Shown here: positions 45,115 to 57,900 of the stretch, one piece after another
How positions within the stretch are numbered: the first letter of the stretch is position 1
Layout of the letters: each line of letters begins with the position of its first letter
Origin: Cynocephalus volans
Lineage: Eukaryota > Chordata > Mammalia > Dermoptera > Cynocephalidae
Assembly: GCF_027409185.1 (NCBI RefSeq)
Contig: NC_084468.1
Location: forward strand, 141,520,001 to 141,584,000
Length of the DNA: 64,000 nt
Direction: 5' to 3'
Position numbers and translations under genes: made by a program
Notes under the pieces: generated by a model
What the model saw: only the letters and a program-made list of their open reading frames with translations
What the model was told of the DNA's origin: nothing
Databases searched by the model: none

Positions 45115-45890
45115 GTGACTCCTTCAATAAACATCAATTAAGTGCTTTGATCGAGGCACTGTACCAGGTGCGTAGGATGCAAAGATGAATATGACATTCT
45201 CCACCCTCGAAGAACTTACAAGGTGGTAAAACCTCTAACTTTGCAGTGAAAGTTATAAGGGCTATGAAAGGTATATGTACAGGCACAGTGGGCATCCCCG
45301 GGAATGAATGACTACTTCTACTCTGGATTTTGCTTGAACAGTTGAATTTCCTAGGTAGAAGGCTGTGATTGGGAAGGAATAGAGAGAGAAGCATTATATA
45401 GGCAGAGAATGTGACGTAAACTTTGAAACATGAAGTGTTCTGGTATGTTCACAAAATTGGCAGTAGTTTTTACAGTATAGAATATAACATGAAAGGACCT
45501 TGAGGAGAATAAAGCTTAAAAGACCAGCAGAAATCAGATAATAGATGCTTTGCATTCTATTCTAAGGATGTGGATATTGTAGTCAGTAGAGAAAAACTGA
45601 AGGAGAGAACCGAGTGAGAAAAACCACTCGGACTAAAATGAGAGCAACAGCATCAGGAAGGTCAGAAATTGGAGGCATGGCAAACAGACAATTGCAGTAG
45701 TATAAGCAAGAGGTGATGCAGGACTAAAATAAAGCAATAGCAGTGGAATAGAGAAAAATAAATGGATTGGAGATTCATGAAGGTGGTGGAACCAATAGGA
45801 CTTTGAGGCAGCTTGCATGTGGGGATTGGGGATGTGGGGACTTAGGGGCAGCTATAAGTTTGAGAAAATTCCTAGTTATCTGGCTTGGGA
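45115..45890 (-). repeat. Ancient LINE relic (L2-like start, remainder unassigned)
   Basis: 45120-45240 ('caataaacatcaattaagtg', 'gatcgaggcactgtacca') is the reverse of the L2 3' end. 45560-45890 belongs to a widespread old repeat type that I cannot name with confidence. No gene is visible. Confidence 0.45.
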
Positions 45891-46628
45891 AATTGGGTGA
45901 ATTGTAGCTGCTGTAGCTCTGGTTATACAATATTACTGCCCATCCACCTAGGTAGATTTGCTTTTATGTGATCCATATAAGTTCCATTACTTAGCAAGTG
46001 AACCGTATATTGTCTTGAGATGTATATTGTAATATATTACGAGAGATTAAATTATAGAATTTCCACATGGAAAAGGTTTCTCAGAACACCTATGAGTAAC
46101 AATGAAGCACTCCAATTAGTTTGCAACTGTTAAGATCTAAGGCATAGATCAATATCTATAGCATGTTGTCATATCTCAATTGACTGACGCTTTTTAAACA
46201 TTTCTGTTTAAGTTTGTCATCTAGATATAGACTATTCATCTTGAGTTCAGGGGATTTTCAGGTCTGGATGAACAATTGATCTGGTTGAGAATTGCCTGAA
46301 GCAACATGTAATCATTTTTATGTTTTCTTTCCTTTCAAAAAAATTCAATAGGCAGTAAGAAAAGACTTTTATGCTTTCCTGTCAAAATGAGAAAAGTTAA
46401 CACTTCAGCATTACAAGTCAACTGGATTCTCATGCAGAATTCCTTGCATTCACATTCAATGAAAAAGAATAACAGATATCACACATTGCATAAATAACCA
46501 TGGTGACTCAAACAGTAAGCTGTTAGGGAAAAAAAAAATCTTGAGAGTGAACTTGTGAAAAACTTTTCACAATTGTTTTAGTATGCCTTTAGGTATTTGG
46601 AAATAATTACACATTAATTAAAATTAGG
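45891..46628. other. No feature recognised
   Basis: AT-rich, with no coding frame. Confidence 0.4.
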
Positions 46629-48350
46629 GAAATATTTTCTCCCACTCTGTTGGTTGTCTTTTAATTCTGTTACTTGTTTTTTTGCTGTGTGGAAGATTTT
46701 TAGTTTGATATAATCCCATTTGTTTATTTTTCCTTTGGTTGCCTGTGCTTTTGGGGTTGTATTCATGAAGTCTGTGCCAAGTCCTATTTCCTGAAGTGTT
46801 TCTCCTATGTTTTCTTTAAGAAGTTTTATTGTTTCAGGGTGTATATTTAATTCTTTAATCCTTTTTTGAGTTGATTTTAGTATATGGTGAGAGGTATGGG
46901 TCTAGTTTCATTCTCCTGCATATGGATATCCAGTTATCCCAGCACCGTTTGCTAAAGAGGCAGTCTCTTCCCTAGTGTATTTCCTTGGTGAATTTGTCAA
47001 AGATCAGATGGCTGTAGTTGTGTGGGTTGATTTCTAGATTCTCTATTCTATTTCATTGATCAATGTGTATGTTTTTATGCCAGTACCATCCTGTTTTGGT
47101 TATTATAGCTTTGTAGTATAGTTTAAAGTCAGATAGGGTTATGCCTCCAGCTTTATTTTTTTTGCTCAGAATTGCTTTGGCTATGCGTGGTCTTTTGTTA
47201 TTACATATAAATGTCTGGATAATGTTTTTTCAATTTCTGAGAATGTCAATAGAATTTTGATGGGGAGTGCATTGAATTTGTATATCACTTTGGGTAGTAT
47301 GGACATATTCACAATGTTGATTCTTCCAATCCAAGAGCATGGGATATCTTTCCATCTTCTTGTGTCCTCTTTAATTTCTCTCAGCAGTGGTTTGTAGTTC
47401 TCATTATAGAAATTTTTCACCTCCTTGGTTAACTCAATTCCTAAGTATTTTATTATTTTTTTGGTGGCTATTGTAAATGGGCAAGCTTTCTTGATTTCTC
47501 TTTCTGCATGTTCACTATTGAAGAATAGAAATGCTACTGATTTTTGTGTGTTGATTTTGTATCCTGCAACTTTGCTGAAATCATTTATCAACTCCAAGAG
47601 TTTTTTTGTAGAGGCTTTAGGCTGTTTGATATATAGGATCATGCTATCTGCAAACAGGGAGAGTTTGACTTCATCTTTTCCAATCTGGATGCCCTTTATT
47701 TCCTTCTCTTTTCTGATTGCTCTGGCTAGTACATACATTGTTGGTGGGACTGCAAAATGGTGCAGCTTCTACAGAAAATGGTATGGAGGTTCCTCAAACA
47801 ATTGCAGATAGATCTACCATATGATCCAGCTATCCCACTGCTGGGAATATACACAGAGGAATGGAAACCATCAAGTCGAAGGTATACCTGTTCTCCAATG
47901 TTCACTGCAGCACTATTTACAATAGCTAAGAGTTGGAACCAGCCCAAATGCCCATCATCAGATGAGTGGATACGGAAAATGTGGTATATCTACACAATGG
48001 AATACTACTCTGCTATAAAAAAGAATGAAATACTGCCATTTGCAATGACATGGATGGACCTAGAGAGAATTATATTAAGTGAAACGAGTCAGGCACAGAA
48101 GGAGAAATATCACATGTTCTCACTTATTTGTGTGAACTAAAATAAATAAATAAATACGCAAATAACCCGGGGGGGGGGGGGAGGGAAGGAGACACAACAA
48201 TTACAATTCCTTGAAGTTAATACAAGTGAGCAGATATGAGTTTGTTGGGAGGGAGGGGGGAGAGGGCGGAAGGGAGGGAGGTTTCGGTAATGGGCCACAA
48301 TAATCAACCACATTGCATATTGACAGAATAACATAAAATAAAATAAATGG
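46629..48350. mobile_element. L1 with 5' inversion (twin priming)
   Basis: 46629-47733 is L1 ORF2 in minus orientation, from the RT domain ([13 protein letters not shown] at the junction) outward toward the C-terminal region. 47734-48350 is the L1 3' end in plus orientation: a 127-codon ORF2 C-terminus (47757-48140), the 3' UTR with its G-rich tract (about 48246-48282), and an A-rich tail. The segment of ORF2 between the two parts is missing. The arrangement fits twin priming. The RT box in the inverted part reads FADS instead of FADD. GGAAATAATT at 48351-48360 recurs at 46599-46608, 20 bp outside the left L1 end, and may be the target duplication. Confidence 0.9.
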
Positions 48351-48360
48351 GGAAATAATT

Positions 48361-49398
48361 CTGAAAAATTAGAATTTAATGTGTTTCCTTTTGTTGAAAA
48401 CATTAATTTAATTTGCTTTTAGTGTATGCTTCCAAATATAGTATTATTTCTGCTACCTAGAGAAGGGGTCAGTATAAATGGGTAGATGACTGATATTTCT
48501 CTGTTTAACTACTATTTGCTTCAGTTAATTTGCTCAGGGGGAGTGGGGAAATTTATTTTGAATTTACTATTTCATATGCAGTTTTTCAACAGTATAGTCA
48601 GATTACTTAGCTCTCTTTGTTTTGAGTTTTTCTTTTCTTGTGGTTTGATTAATAAGATGATTTTAGTGTTTTCTTATCTTTCAAAATATTGTGCTTTTAA
48701 ATTTGGGAAGTTTAAAAGGGGTTATATCTTATTTTTAATTGTTCTAAACTGTAAGACCTTCATAGTTTAATAGGTTGATAATCACTTGTGTAGTAAAAGT
48801 GTTTGATTTTGGTTATTTAATTTTTCATTCAATTTGTATAGCTTTTGAGGAAGAAGAATTAATGTCATTTCTTATTTTTATGGAATGCAGTATGATTGTT
48901 CCAGTGTAACCCAACTTCTTGAGTCACTGCTGTGTTCTCTTTGTTTTTCAGTTTTAAATCAGTTGCACAAATGAAAATCAACTTGTAAGGATAATATTTG
49001 AACATACTGAACCTTAAGAATTTATTAAATTATGGTAGATTAAAAGATTTTCCCCTAAAATCATTAGGCTGTGTGAGTTATAAATAATATTTTCAGAACT
49101 GTGTATTACAAAGAGGTGATTTTTGTATATTGGAGAAGAAAAATAGGTTAAGAAAGCTAAACCATTAGAGATTATTTCTATGTTTTATAAAATATACAAT
49201 ATTTTTACAAAATCTATCCTGTAGACATTCCCCTACATTTCAGTTATTACTAGAAAACTTATTAGACATGAAGGGGATATTAAGTATCATCCAGTTTAAA
49301 GGAATAAGGCTAATCAGAATTTAAATCTTAGCACAAGATTTTTTGATTATATTGGTTAAAAATACAACAATTAAAGGACAGCACTTTTGAAATAGCCA
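48361..49398. other. No feature recognised
   Basis: AT-rich. The 94-codon frame at 48486-48770 is hydrophobic and T-driven, without resemblance to a known protein. Confidence 0.4.
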
Positions 49399-49417
49399 AG
49401 AAAACCCAGTATTTCTC

Positions 49418-49593
49418 GGGCCGGCCCGTGGCTCACTCGGGACAGTGCGGTGCTGATAACGCCAAGGCCACGGGTTGGATGCCATATAAGGATGGCCGGT
49501 TCGCTCACTGGGTGAGTGTGGTGCTGACAACACCAAGTCAAGGGTTAAGATCCCCTTACCGGTCATCTTTAAAAAAAAAAGAAAAGAAAAGAA
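49418..49593 (+). mobile_element. tRNA-derived SINE, dimeric type (tRNA-Ile-like units)
   Basis: Two tRNA-like units lie in tandem. Unit 1 has an A box TGGCTCACTCGG (49429-49440) and a B box GGTTGGATGCC (49473-49483). Unit 2 begins at GGCCGGTTCGCTCACTGGG (about 49494) and has a B-box-like GGTTAAGATCC (49543-49553). Both have the GTGCTGA(T/C)AAC(G/A)CCAAG anticodon-arm region of tRNA-Ile. An A-tail with GAAAA repeats follows. A perfect 19-bp duplication (49399-49417 and 49594-49612) brackets it. This matches the published description of colugo CYN SINEs. Confidence 0.93.
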
Positions 49594-49612
49594 AGAAAAC
49601 CCAGTATTTCTC

Positions 49613-52600
49613 TAAGACATGGGCTTTTAAAGATCTGCATATAGGATATCTTGGTCTTCGATATTCATTTAAAATCTGCAATGTGTTTTTAGCACGGAGT
49701 TTAAAAATATTTTCTTCTCTCAAGCAAACCCTGAAATACTTAAAGAAAGGGGAATAAGGCTGCAACTTGAATGACTGAGAAATATGAGCATATTTGTAGA
49801 GAGAGGTTGAGAGAGAATAGCATATTGCAAATGTAGTAAAATATTATTACTTAGGTACTTGCTCAAGGGTATCTAAGAATTCTTTGTACTAGTACAACTT
49901 TTCTGAAATCTTGTAACAACTGCAAAATTAACAAAAAATTTAAGTTGAAAAAACATTTTTCTTCTTTATAGCAATCTTGTGAACTTTTATTGCTTCTGCG
50001 TTTTCAATCCCCTTCCCCACTCCTTGCTGATTGCTTTGTACCAGAAAGAGATCCGTATAAAACTATTAATACATTCCTGTTAATATTTCATTAGAGCATC
50101 ACATATTATTCTTTGTGCTAGTGTAATTTTTTAAGTCTTTTTGTTATGATGTTACCTAAATTGTTCCCAACTGTATGCCTTAAATATTTCCATGGTTTGG
50201 ATCTATCAGCTGGTGGATATGAAGCTCTCATTTAAAAATTTGGATTTTCATGCTATTTGATGTTATACAAATGTCTAGTGAAACATAATTTGGGATACAG
50301 TCTTTCCTTTTGTTTTCTCTCATCCCAGCCTCTCTTGAATTGTTCTCCTTATTTTACATTTAAAATATCATTTAGAGGTTTTATATCAAAGATGTATATA
50401 ATATCAAAGACATATATAATATGCCCATATAAGTAGTATATGTTTTACAGTGAAATTAACTTTTGCTTTTCTATTTTTAGGAGGAAAATGCAATTTACTA
50501 TGTAAGTGAACTAAAGTGACTTTCAAAAGATTTTCCTATTTTCTATGCTGATGGAAAAATCACAAAATATATTAGTAGGAGAAGAGGAAAGGTGTTTTTT
50601 ATTCTCTGCTTGAGAAGTGACAGAATAAAAGAATCCTTGAGAAATGTGTCAAATAGATTTTTTACCCCCTCGTGGAGGAAAAGAGTCTGAAGCTGAAAAG
50701 AGAAGGCAGTCTGTGAGTCTTACCTGAAAACTGTTCCAGCCTACCTAAGCTTTTTGTTCATTCTTAGCACATTGAACATCTTGAAGTATCTAAGAATATT
50801 GAGATAGAGAGTAGCAGTGTGATCTAAAGTAGAGCATCATTCTAATGATCAGTCCTGAGGTGGAACTTTAGCGGAGGTTTTTTTTTTTTTTTGTAGCTTA
50901 ATAAATGGTTCACACTTTGAAATACTTCCATCATTTAAAAAAATTCAAAGAATATATGGATGTAAAAATTACATCAATCGGTTGGACTCCATGAGTCCTG
51001 TCTTATAGTTTCTTGAACTGTGTCTATGCTGTTTATTTGCTTATTTCAAATATTCATCATCTGAAGAAATTCAAGCTGGCTGTATTTTCTCTCTTATACT
51101 CTGTAAGAAATGTATTTTAATAGACTAATAGACTTCTTCATGAATCTTTCATTTCTGTATCGTTAGTGCAATCACTCCCTAAATCTCCTAAAAAATTAGA
51201 AACACATTTTATTCCATAAAATTTATCATTCATGTAATGCAACTCAATGTAAGCTTCATGCTCTATACAAAGTATATGATTAGTAAATATTTGGCCCATT
51301 ATGACAAATAATGTACATGGGAACACTAACGGTAATGAGTTTTAGTAAAGAATCAACATGTTAAGCGTATTTAAATGAATGGATAATATATAAGGAACTG
51401 TAAGTACTGCAGACTCACATTTATAATAAATAGCTCCACAGTTTTTTTCTGATTTAGCTTAATTTTTATTTCAAATACTCACTTCACTGCAGTGGGAAAA
51501 ATGTAATCTTGGTCAGTTCCAGAGCCCTTCACTCAGGAGAGATATCTGAATTCTGGGAATACGAAGGATAGTGGTTTAACAGAATTCCATGAGACTGGGA
51601 GAATGAAAACAGATACTGTCCGTGTGAAGATCTGGTGAGATGTCAGTTGTGCCATTTGAACCTTGATCTTTGATTCCTGAAGATCACGCTGAGTCATCTC
51701 TTGGGCCAATCTGCCTGGTTTATTTAAGTCCTGGTGACATCTTTGCTTTTCTGGGCCTTATTTGGGGACAAAAGAATCATTCAGTTATTGTCATGCTTTG
51801 TTAGTGATATGGGGCCCAGTTTAGCTACATCATTACCCAACCATGCCACCTTGTGCAGATTCTTTGTAGGAAGCTACACTTGCCTTCTTTGCTCCTGATC
51901 TCTTACACACTTATCACCAGTGCTGCTGTCTCCTGGGAAGGCAGATTTCAGAATCCCTTTATGTGGGACACGTATTTATCTTATCATCATTAATTCCTCC
52001 TCCTGTCTCTTTCCCTCCTTTTCTCTCCCACTGATTTACAGTAAAATTTGTAAAATATTTTAAAAAATATATGTCCCCCCCCAAATATTTTGTCTTTGCT
52101 TCCCTATTCCTCTAATGAATTTGTTATTTCAAACACAAAATTTTGAAAGATATTACTACTCCCGTTTCCTGGACATCTGCTTCCTCATACCCTTCTCTTG
52201 AGGAAATAAGCAGAAACGAGGCTGGCAGCTGTCATGGGGGAGAGAGATGAAGGTGGGAGGAGAGAAACAATGGCACAGACTAATATTTCACAAATATTAT
52301 GTTGTTGCCTGAAATATAATAATGCTTAGTGAAACTAAACATTTGGTGGACTAATGTCACAGGAAGAAAACATCTAAACTTTTATTTGTCTATGCAAGAT
52401 GCATTATTGAATACGCTCATTATCAATAGACAAATGGATCATGTGCATTTATGATCACAATGCCAGAATAAGAAAACGTACTTTTATGTGATCGAAATCT
52501 CTTCTAAGGCAAATCTACAATTAAAAAAATAATAATAAATTACATTCTTTTCTTATGGGAAGTATATATTTAGTCTGATCTGATCCCATCTTAATTGAAA

Positions 52601-53635
52601 TGAATGAGCAGTGGTGTTTTGAAAGGATAAACTAAAATGTTACAGGAAAAACATTGGTTCTGCTTAATTTTTATGTTAGTCTATCTTTTTCTATCTTAGT
52701 ATGATAAAGAAGGTTACATGCAACTCTGTGTACGAGGGTCCCCAAGCTTGCTCCATAGGTAATAATATTCCCATTGACTTGGGAATGAGAGGTCTGCAGG
52801 TGCCCCAGGCTTTTGGCACTCCTCTGAACAACTGTCTCTCTAGCCACAAAAGGCTTTTAGGAGCTCTTCTGGAAACAAACTCCAAAGACAGGACCTTTTA
52901 AAATAAAGGTTTTCTTTTACCCTAGGGCTAGCCTTTATGTGAATAGGCACTGCAGATGCATTGTGAAGAAAAATGTTTTTTATTTCTAACTCCAGATGTG
53001 GGTGACATGGGTAGACGGAACTCTGATGAAGGTTGAGGTGCTGGTGACAATATTTTGTCATTAGAGGAGTGATAATGGCTTAGAAAGCCTGGCTATAAAT
53101 TCACACTGCTATTCAGCTCATGTCACTTTGAAAGAGTCTGAAAATTATGTGTAAACCAGCTCTGGATATTCAAATACAGTTTTATACAAGGCAGATCATT
53201 ACTTAGGATTAATTACAAAGACGTGTGGTATGTGTCCCTCTGAATAAGAGCCAGCACTGGCTCTCCTCTTTAGTGGCTGGCAGGGGCAGCAGACAGCAAA
53301 GATAACCTTTACCATGCACAAGTAAATTTACTCTGCTTGATCGACTATTTCTTCAGTTGGCATTTGAGATGTAATTGGTGAAAAGATGGGTCATGGGCAC
53401 CTGAGGAAAAAGAGCAAGGGGAGCAGAACATGAAGGGCCTTGAATGCCACACTAATGACTTTCAGCCTTGTCTGAGCAGTCACTGGATGTTTATAAGCAG
53501 GTGTGACATGACCATCTACGAATTGCGCATGGTAGGATCTGCAGTGTAGGAGGATCCTTTTGGAAGCAGTATGAAGGTTTGCCTACTCTGAAGAAGTCAA
53601 AGTGGCAAGTATTTCATGTTGATTCTTTCTAGGTC
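49613..53635. other. No gene recognised
   Basis: 4 kb without a nameable element. A T-run lies at 50879-50892. Opposed open frames of 62-73 codons at 51138-51326 and 52691-53061 match nothing. 53230-53600 has the texture of an old unassigned interspersed repeat. Confidence 0.4.
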
Positions 53636-53760
53636 TTATGTTTGGTGCTTTACCTGATTAATTGCTTTAATATTTACTATCCTAGGAGGAGAAACATTAC
53701 ATCACTTACCCAAGGTCATGAAGAGAGGAAGTGACACCCTGTTATTTTCTACTGTATTAT
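53636..53760 (-). repeat. MIR relic
   Basis: 'ggtgctttacctgattaatt', 'aggaggagaaacattacatc' and 'cacttacccaaggtcatgaa' follow the reverse MIR order. Confidence 0.65.
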
Positions 53761-53994
53761 GATGTCTCTTGGTGAAGCCAGAAGGACCAGTGAGGAGGAT
53801 GCTTCAGTAATCCAAAGGCAAATCGATGAAATTGTGAACTAAGACGTAGAACTTAATATAGATAGTTAAAAGATTGAGTTAATTGGACTTGGTACGTAAT
53901 TTAAGGTGGTGAAGAATAATCTAGTTCTCGATTTATGAATGGTGGAAATGGGTAGATATTGCTGCTAGTATCTGAGATAAGAATTGTGGAATAT

Positions 53995-54177
53995 GGGCCA
54001 GCCCTGTGGTGCACTCGGGAGAGTGCGGCGCTGGGAGCGCAGTGGTGCTCCCGCTGCGGGTTCGGATCCTATATAGGGATGGCTGGTGCGCTCACTGGCT
54101 GAGCACAGTGCGGGCGACACCAAGCCAAGGGTTGTGATCCCCTTACTGGTCACAAAAAGACCAAAAAAAAAAAAAAA
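53995..54177 (+). mobile_element. tRNA-derived SINE, long dimeric type related to the short type
   Basis: A box TGGTGCACTCGG (54007-54018) and B box GGTTCGGATCC (54059-54069) lie in the first unit, which resembles the short SINEs. The second unit (about 54079-54160) is complete, including a B-box-like GTTGTGATCC (54131-54140). A 16-bp duplication with one difference brackets it (53979-53994 and 54178-54193). It links the short type to the dimer. Confidence 0.92.
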
Positions 54178-54613
54178 AAGAATTGTGAAATATGAATAAA
54201 TGTTTTACAGAGTACATGCGTGGAGGTGGTGGGGGGTGCAATTTCTCCACATGTAAGTGGAGATACATAGTACAACGTTGACAGAGTGGTCCTGGAGACC
54301 AGGGTTGGATTTGGGCTGCAGAGACATTTGTGATTCATAAATGTGTAAGTGGTAGTTGGAAAGAAAGTGCATACAATTGTCCAAGAAGTGAGTAAAGAGA
54401 GAAGAAACATGCAGGACAAGAACTTTTAAGACAGAGATGCTTTCCTGTTTATAGAAATCTCACTTAGGTAGCTCAGGAAAATACAATTTTCCATGCTCGA
54501 TTTCCAAGGATCCTGATTAGCACCCAGGGAATTCTCATGCCATTTATCCACTGTGGGAAATACTCATTTACAGGAAGAACAGTTGGAGTTTTAGAGAAGG
54601 GTCACTAAAGTGG

Positions 54614-54958
54614 TGTTTTCATCCATTTTGTGCTGCTATAACAGAACACCCGAGACTGGGTAATTTATAATGAATAGGAATTTATTTGGCTAACAGTCCT
54701 GGGCTGTGAAGTTCAAGATTGAGAGACTATATCTGGTGGGGACCTTCTTGCTGTGTCATAACATGGGGAAAGACATCGCATGGACGAGAAAGGGCAAGAG
54801 ATCCAACTCACAGCCTCAAGCCCTTTTACAATCAGCATTAATCCATTCAGGAGGATGGAGCCCTTGTGACCTGAACACTTCCCATTAGCCCTACTTCCCT
54901 ACACTTTTTTATTGGGGATTAACACATGAACTTTCGGGAACACATTCAGACCTCAGCA
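54614..54958 (-). mobile_element. Solo MaLR LTR
   Basis: The plus strand begins TGTTTTCATCCATTTTGTGC and ends CAGACCTCAGCA. 'gagactgggtaatttataa' is the hallmark of the reversed MaLR U5. A perfect 5-bp duplication AGTGG (54609-54613 and 54959-54963) flanks it. No internal sequence remains. Confidence 0.88.
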
Positions 54959-54963
54959 AGTGG

Positions 54964-57900
54964 TAAGGAAAGTAACAGAGAATTGTCAGTCTCAGAAGTC
55001 ATGGGAGGAGAGGCTTTAAAGAAGTAAGGCTTTATCATCAATGTTGAAAATTTAGGAGAGCATTGAGCTTTAGGGACTGAGAGCAGCTTATTCCTACTGG
55101 GTGTTGCAGGCTATCGGTCAGCCTTCCACACTGTGGCACAGACCTATTTCCTTCCAGTGCTACCTGCTTTCCCCCATTCTTTTCATGTAATCATAAGTAC
55201 TCAAAGCCTCTCTTTGAGGAGTGCTGCCCTCATTCTCCATGTCTGGACACTAACTTCCAAATGAGAAAACAATTTACTTTTAGTAAAAAATCAGGTTGAA
55301 TATTGCCCCCAAAACCCCCCAAAACCAAAAAAGAAAAAAAAAAAATGACTCACCATCTACATCACCACCATCACATTTTATCCCTGAAATATAGGGGCAC
55401 TTTCTCCAGAAGTAGAATGTGACAGAAATACTGGAAATGGCATAAATTTCAGACACCCTTGTATTCTCATATCAAATATGCTACTTGGATCCAAGAGGTG
55501 ACTTCATCCTCAAAATATTTGCTTTGGCTTCAGGTGTGAGGGTGCTGTGTTTTACTGCAGGAGATCATTTGCCAGTCCACCTCTTCCCCACCTCCCAACA
55601 TACTACAGCCTTGTGGAAACCACCCACGGGGATAGGAACCACTGAAGTGGTCGGTGAGCAAACAGTAAATGCTATTCATAAATCTCTCAGTCAAGCCTGT
55701 AGCAAACTCACACAGAACACTAGAAAATGAATTTTATTTTAAATCGAAACAGGGATCACAAAATATAGCTTGGGATTTGGAGATGATTAACTGCAGGATT
55801 CAGTTAAGAGGTTTCACCTCTCTAGAAGATAGAAGGCAAACAGTCACACGAGTGACCTACAGATCTTTGCTGTATTTGGCATGATAAAATGACAGATCTG
55901 ATCACGTATTGCTTTAACAGGCATTAGGACAACTTGACTGAAATGTTTAATTCAGAATACAGGCAAGTCAATTTTGGGTTCAGTAAGTGAGATCTTTTTT
56001 CTGATGGATTTAAATTTATTTTTGCATAAAACTGGCGATTCTAATAAGCATTGCCTTTGACTGAAAAATCAGAATTGACAAGAACTCTGGGGTTTAGAAT
56101 CCTTTTAATGCAACTTTTTCTAATAGAATATGAATGTTGATAAAAACAGCATATCCAAAAACATCTAGATATAATTTAAAATTGTATCTCTATTATTTAT
56201 TTTATTTATCACACATGTGAATGTATAATCACCTTGATGCAGAAAATTAATAGTGGCCAAACAATTTATTGTAGGCAACCTGTTAAACATATCTTGAAGG
56301 GTAAAATTAGAAAACAAATTAAAGGGAAATCTGATCTATGGTTATGTGAGCACAGAGAGTTCTTAGCCCACATGGAAGGTTCTTTTGCTAGCTTAGCACC
56401 CGCCTCTGTTTCTTGATCATTTCTTCCCCATGTCTCTTTCTCCAAGTTACTCTAAAGTTTCATTAGGAAAAATATTAATAAATTTCTACTCCCATTCTTC
56501 TTGCCTGGTGCACAGTTTTTATGGTTAAAGCCTGTATCCTCCCACTCTTCCAGTGACTTTATGTCTTTTACTAAACATCTATTCTTTGAATAAGAAATAG
56601 TGTAAATTGCTGAAATAACCCGTATATAAAATTTAAAATCTTTAATATTCGAATTAACAAGTGTTACATATCAGCATTATGCTTCTTGTGTGCTAAGGAG
56701 AGAAAAAATATCAACAACACATAGATCTCTAAAGAGCAGAGAGAGAATAAATAGCTGACCTCTGGCTTGCATAACAGTGTAGTGGCAGTTGCTGTGGATT
56801 CACAAATGAGATGTTTGAAAAGGGCATGAATAGGGCAGTAGAAAAAATACTTTGCTTAGCAACACACCTGTTTGTCCTCTTGTTATGAATTCTTGTGAGA
56901 TGGACTTTTTCAATTAGAACTCGTCTCACCTTTTTCTCTCCTTCCCATTGAGCTTTCTAACACAAAGCTAAACACCAACATCAAAGGAATGTTGGGTTTT
57001 GGAGATGTTTGGTATAAACTGAGCAACCGAGAACACCTCTGTTAAATGTGTAATTCTTACCTGGAGTGGTTAAACTAACAAAAAGTGTGTAGTGATTAGA
57101 GTAATACAGTCCATTTATTTGTTCTTAAAATTGTATGTATTAAAAATATACAATAATTATGAAGCATAGCTACATGTGCTTTTAAGAAAGGAAGTTTATG
57201 TATACTCTCTGGATAAAAATTGTTGCTTTCTCCCTCCACATACATCATTAGAGTTATGACTTACGTGAAAAAAAAAATTAGCACACCAGCTTTGAAAGTA
57301 ATTTTTTTCGGGGGAAGAGGGTGGGAGTTTAATTTCAAAGTTTCTTCTAAATCCAAGACTCTTGGATGTGCAGTCTCCTTCCTGCAGTGTCTACTCAGGG
57401 TTGCTTGTTTCTTTTTAGATTTATCTTTTTTCACATCTAAGGCAGTAGTTAGCTACCACTTCTCTGAATCTGAGAAAAATTGGCTGACTAGATGGGATCT
57501 AGCTGGCAAACCTTATCCTAGGTAAGATGAAGTGGGTTTAATGGCCAGATGGGAAGAATGTGAGGCAGTGGCCAGGAAGAAAACAAGATCACAGTGACTT
57601 AAAATGTCAAAGTGACATGCATCGCTGAAGTGCTATACTCAACATTAAAAACCAAGTGCTGGGAAAGTGAGCTTTATTTTTCAAACTCCATTTGACAGTG
57701 AGATCCTTCATTTCTCTGCAAGAGAAAAGCTTCTGACAATGTTATTCATAATTAGCTTATTTTTATATGCTTGAGAATAAAAAATCACACCTCACTAAAA
57801 CCAGAAAGAATTGAAGAAGTTTTAAGTGTTTTTAGTAGAATTCACTAGGAATCTACATAGGGCATAACAGTTTAGTCCAAGGTGTATTCAATTCAAAAGA

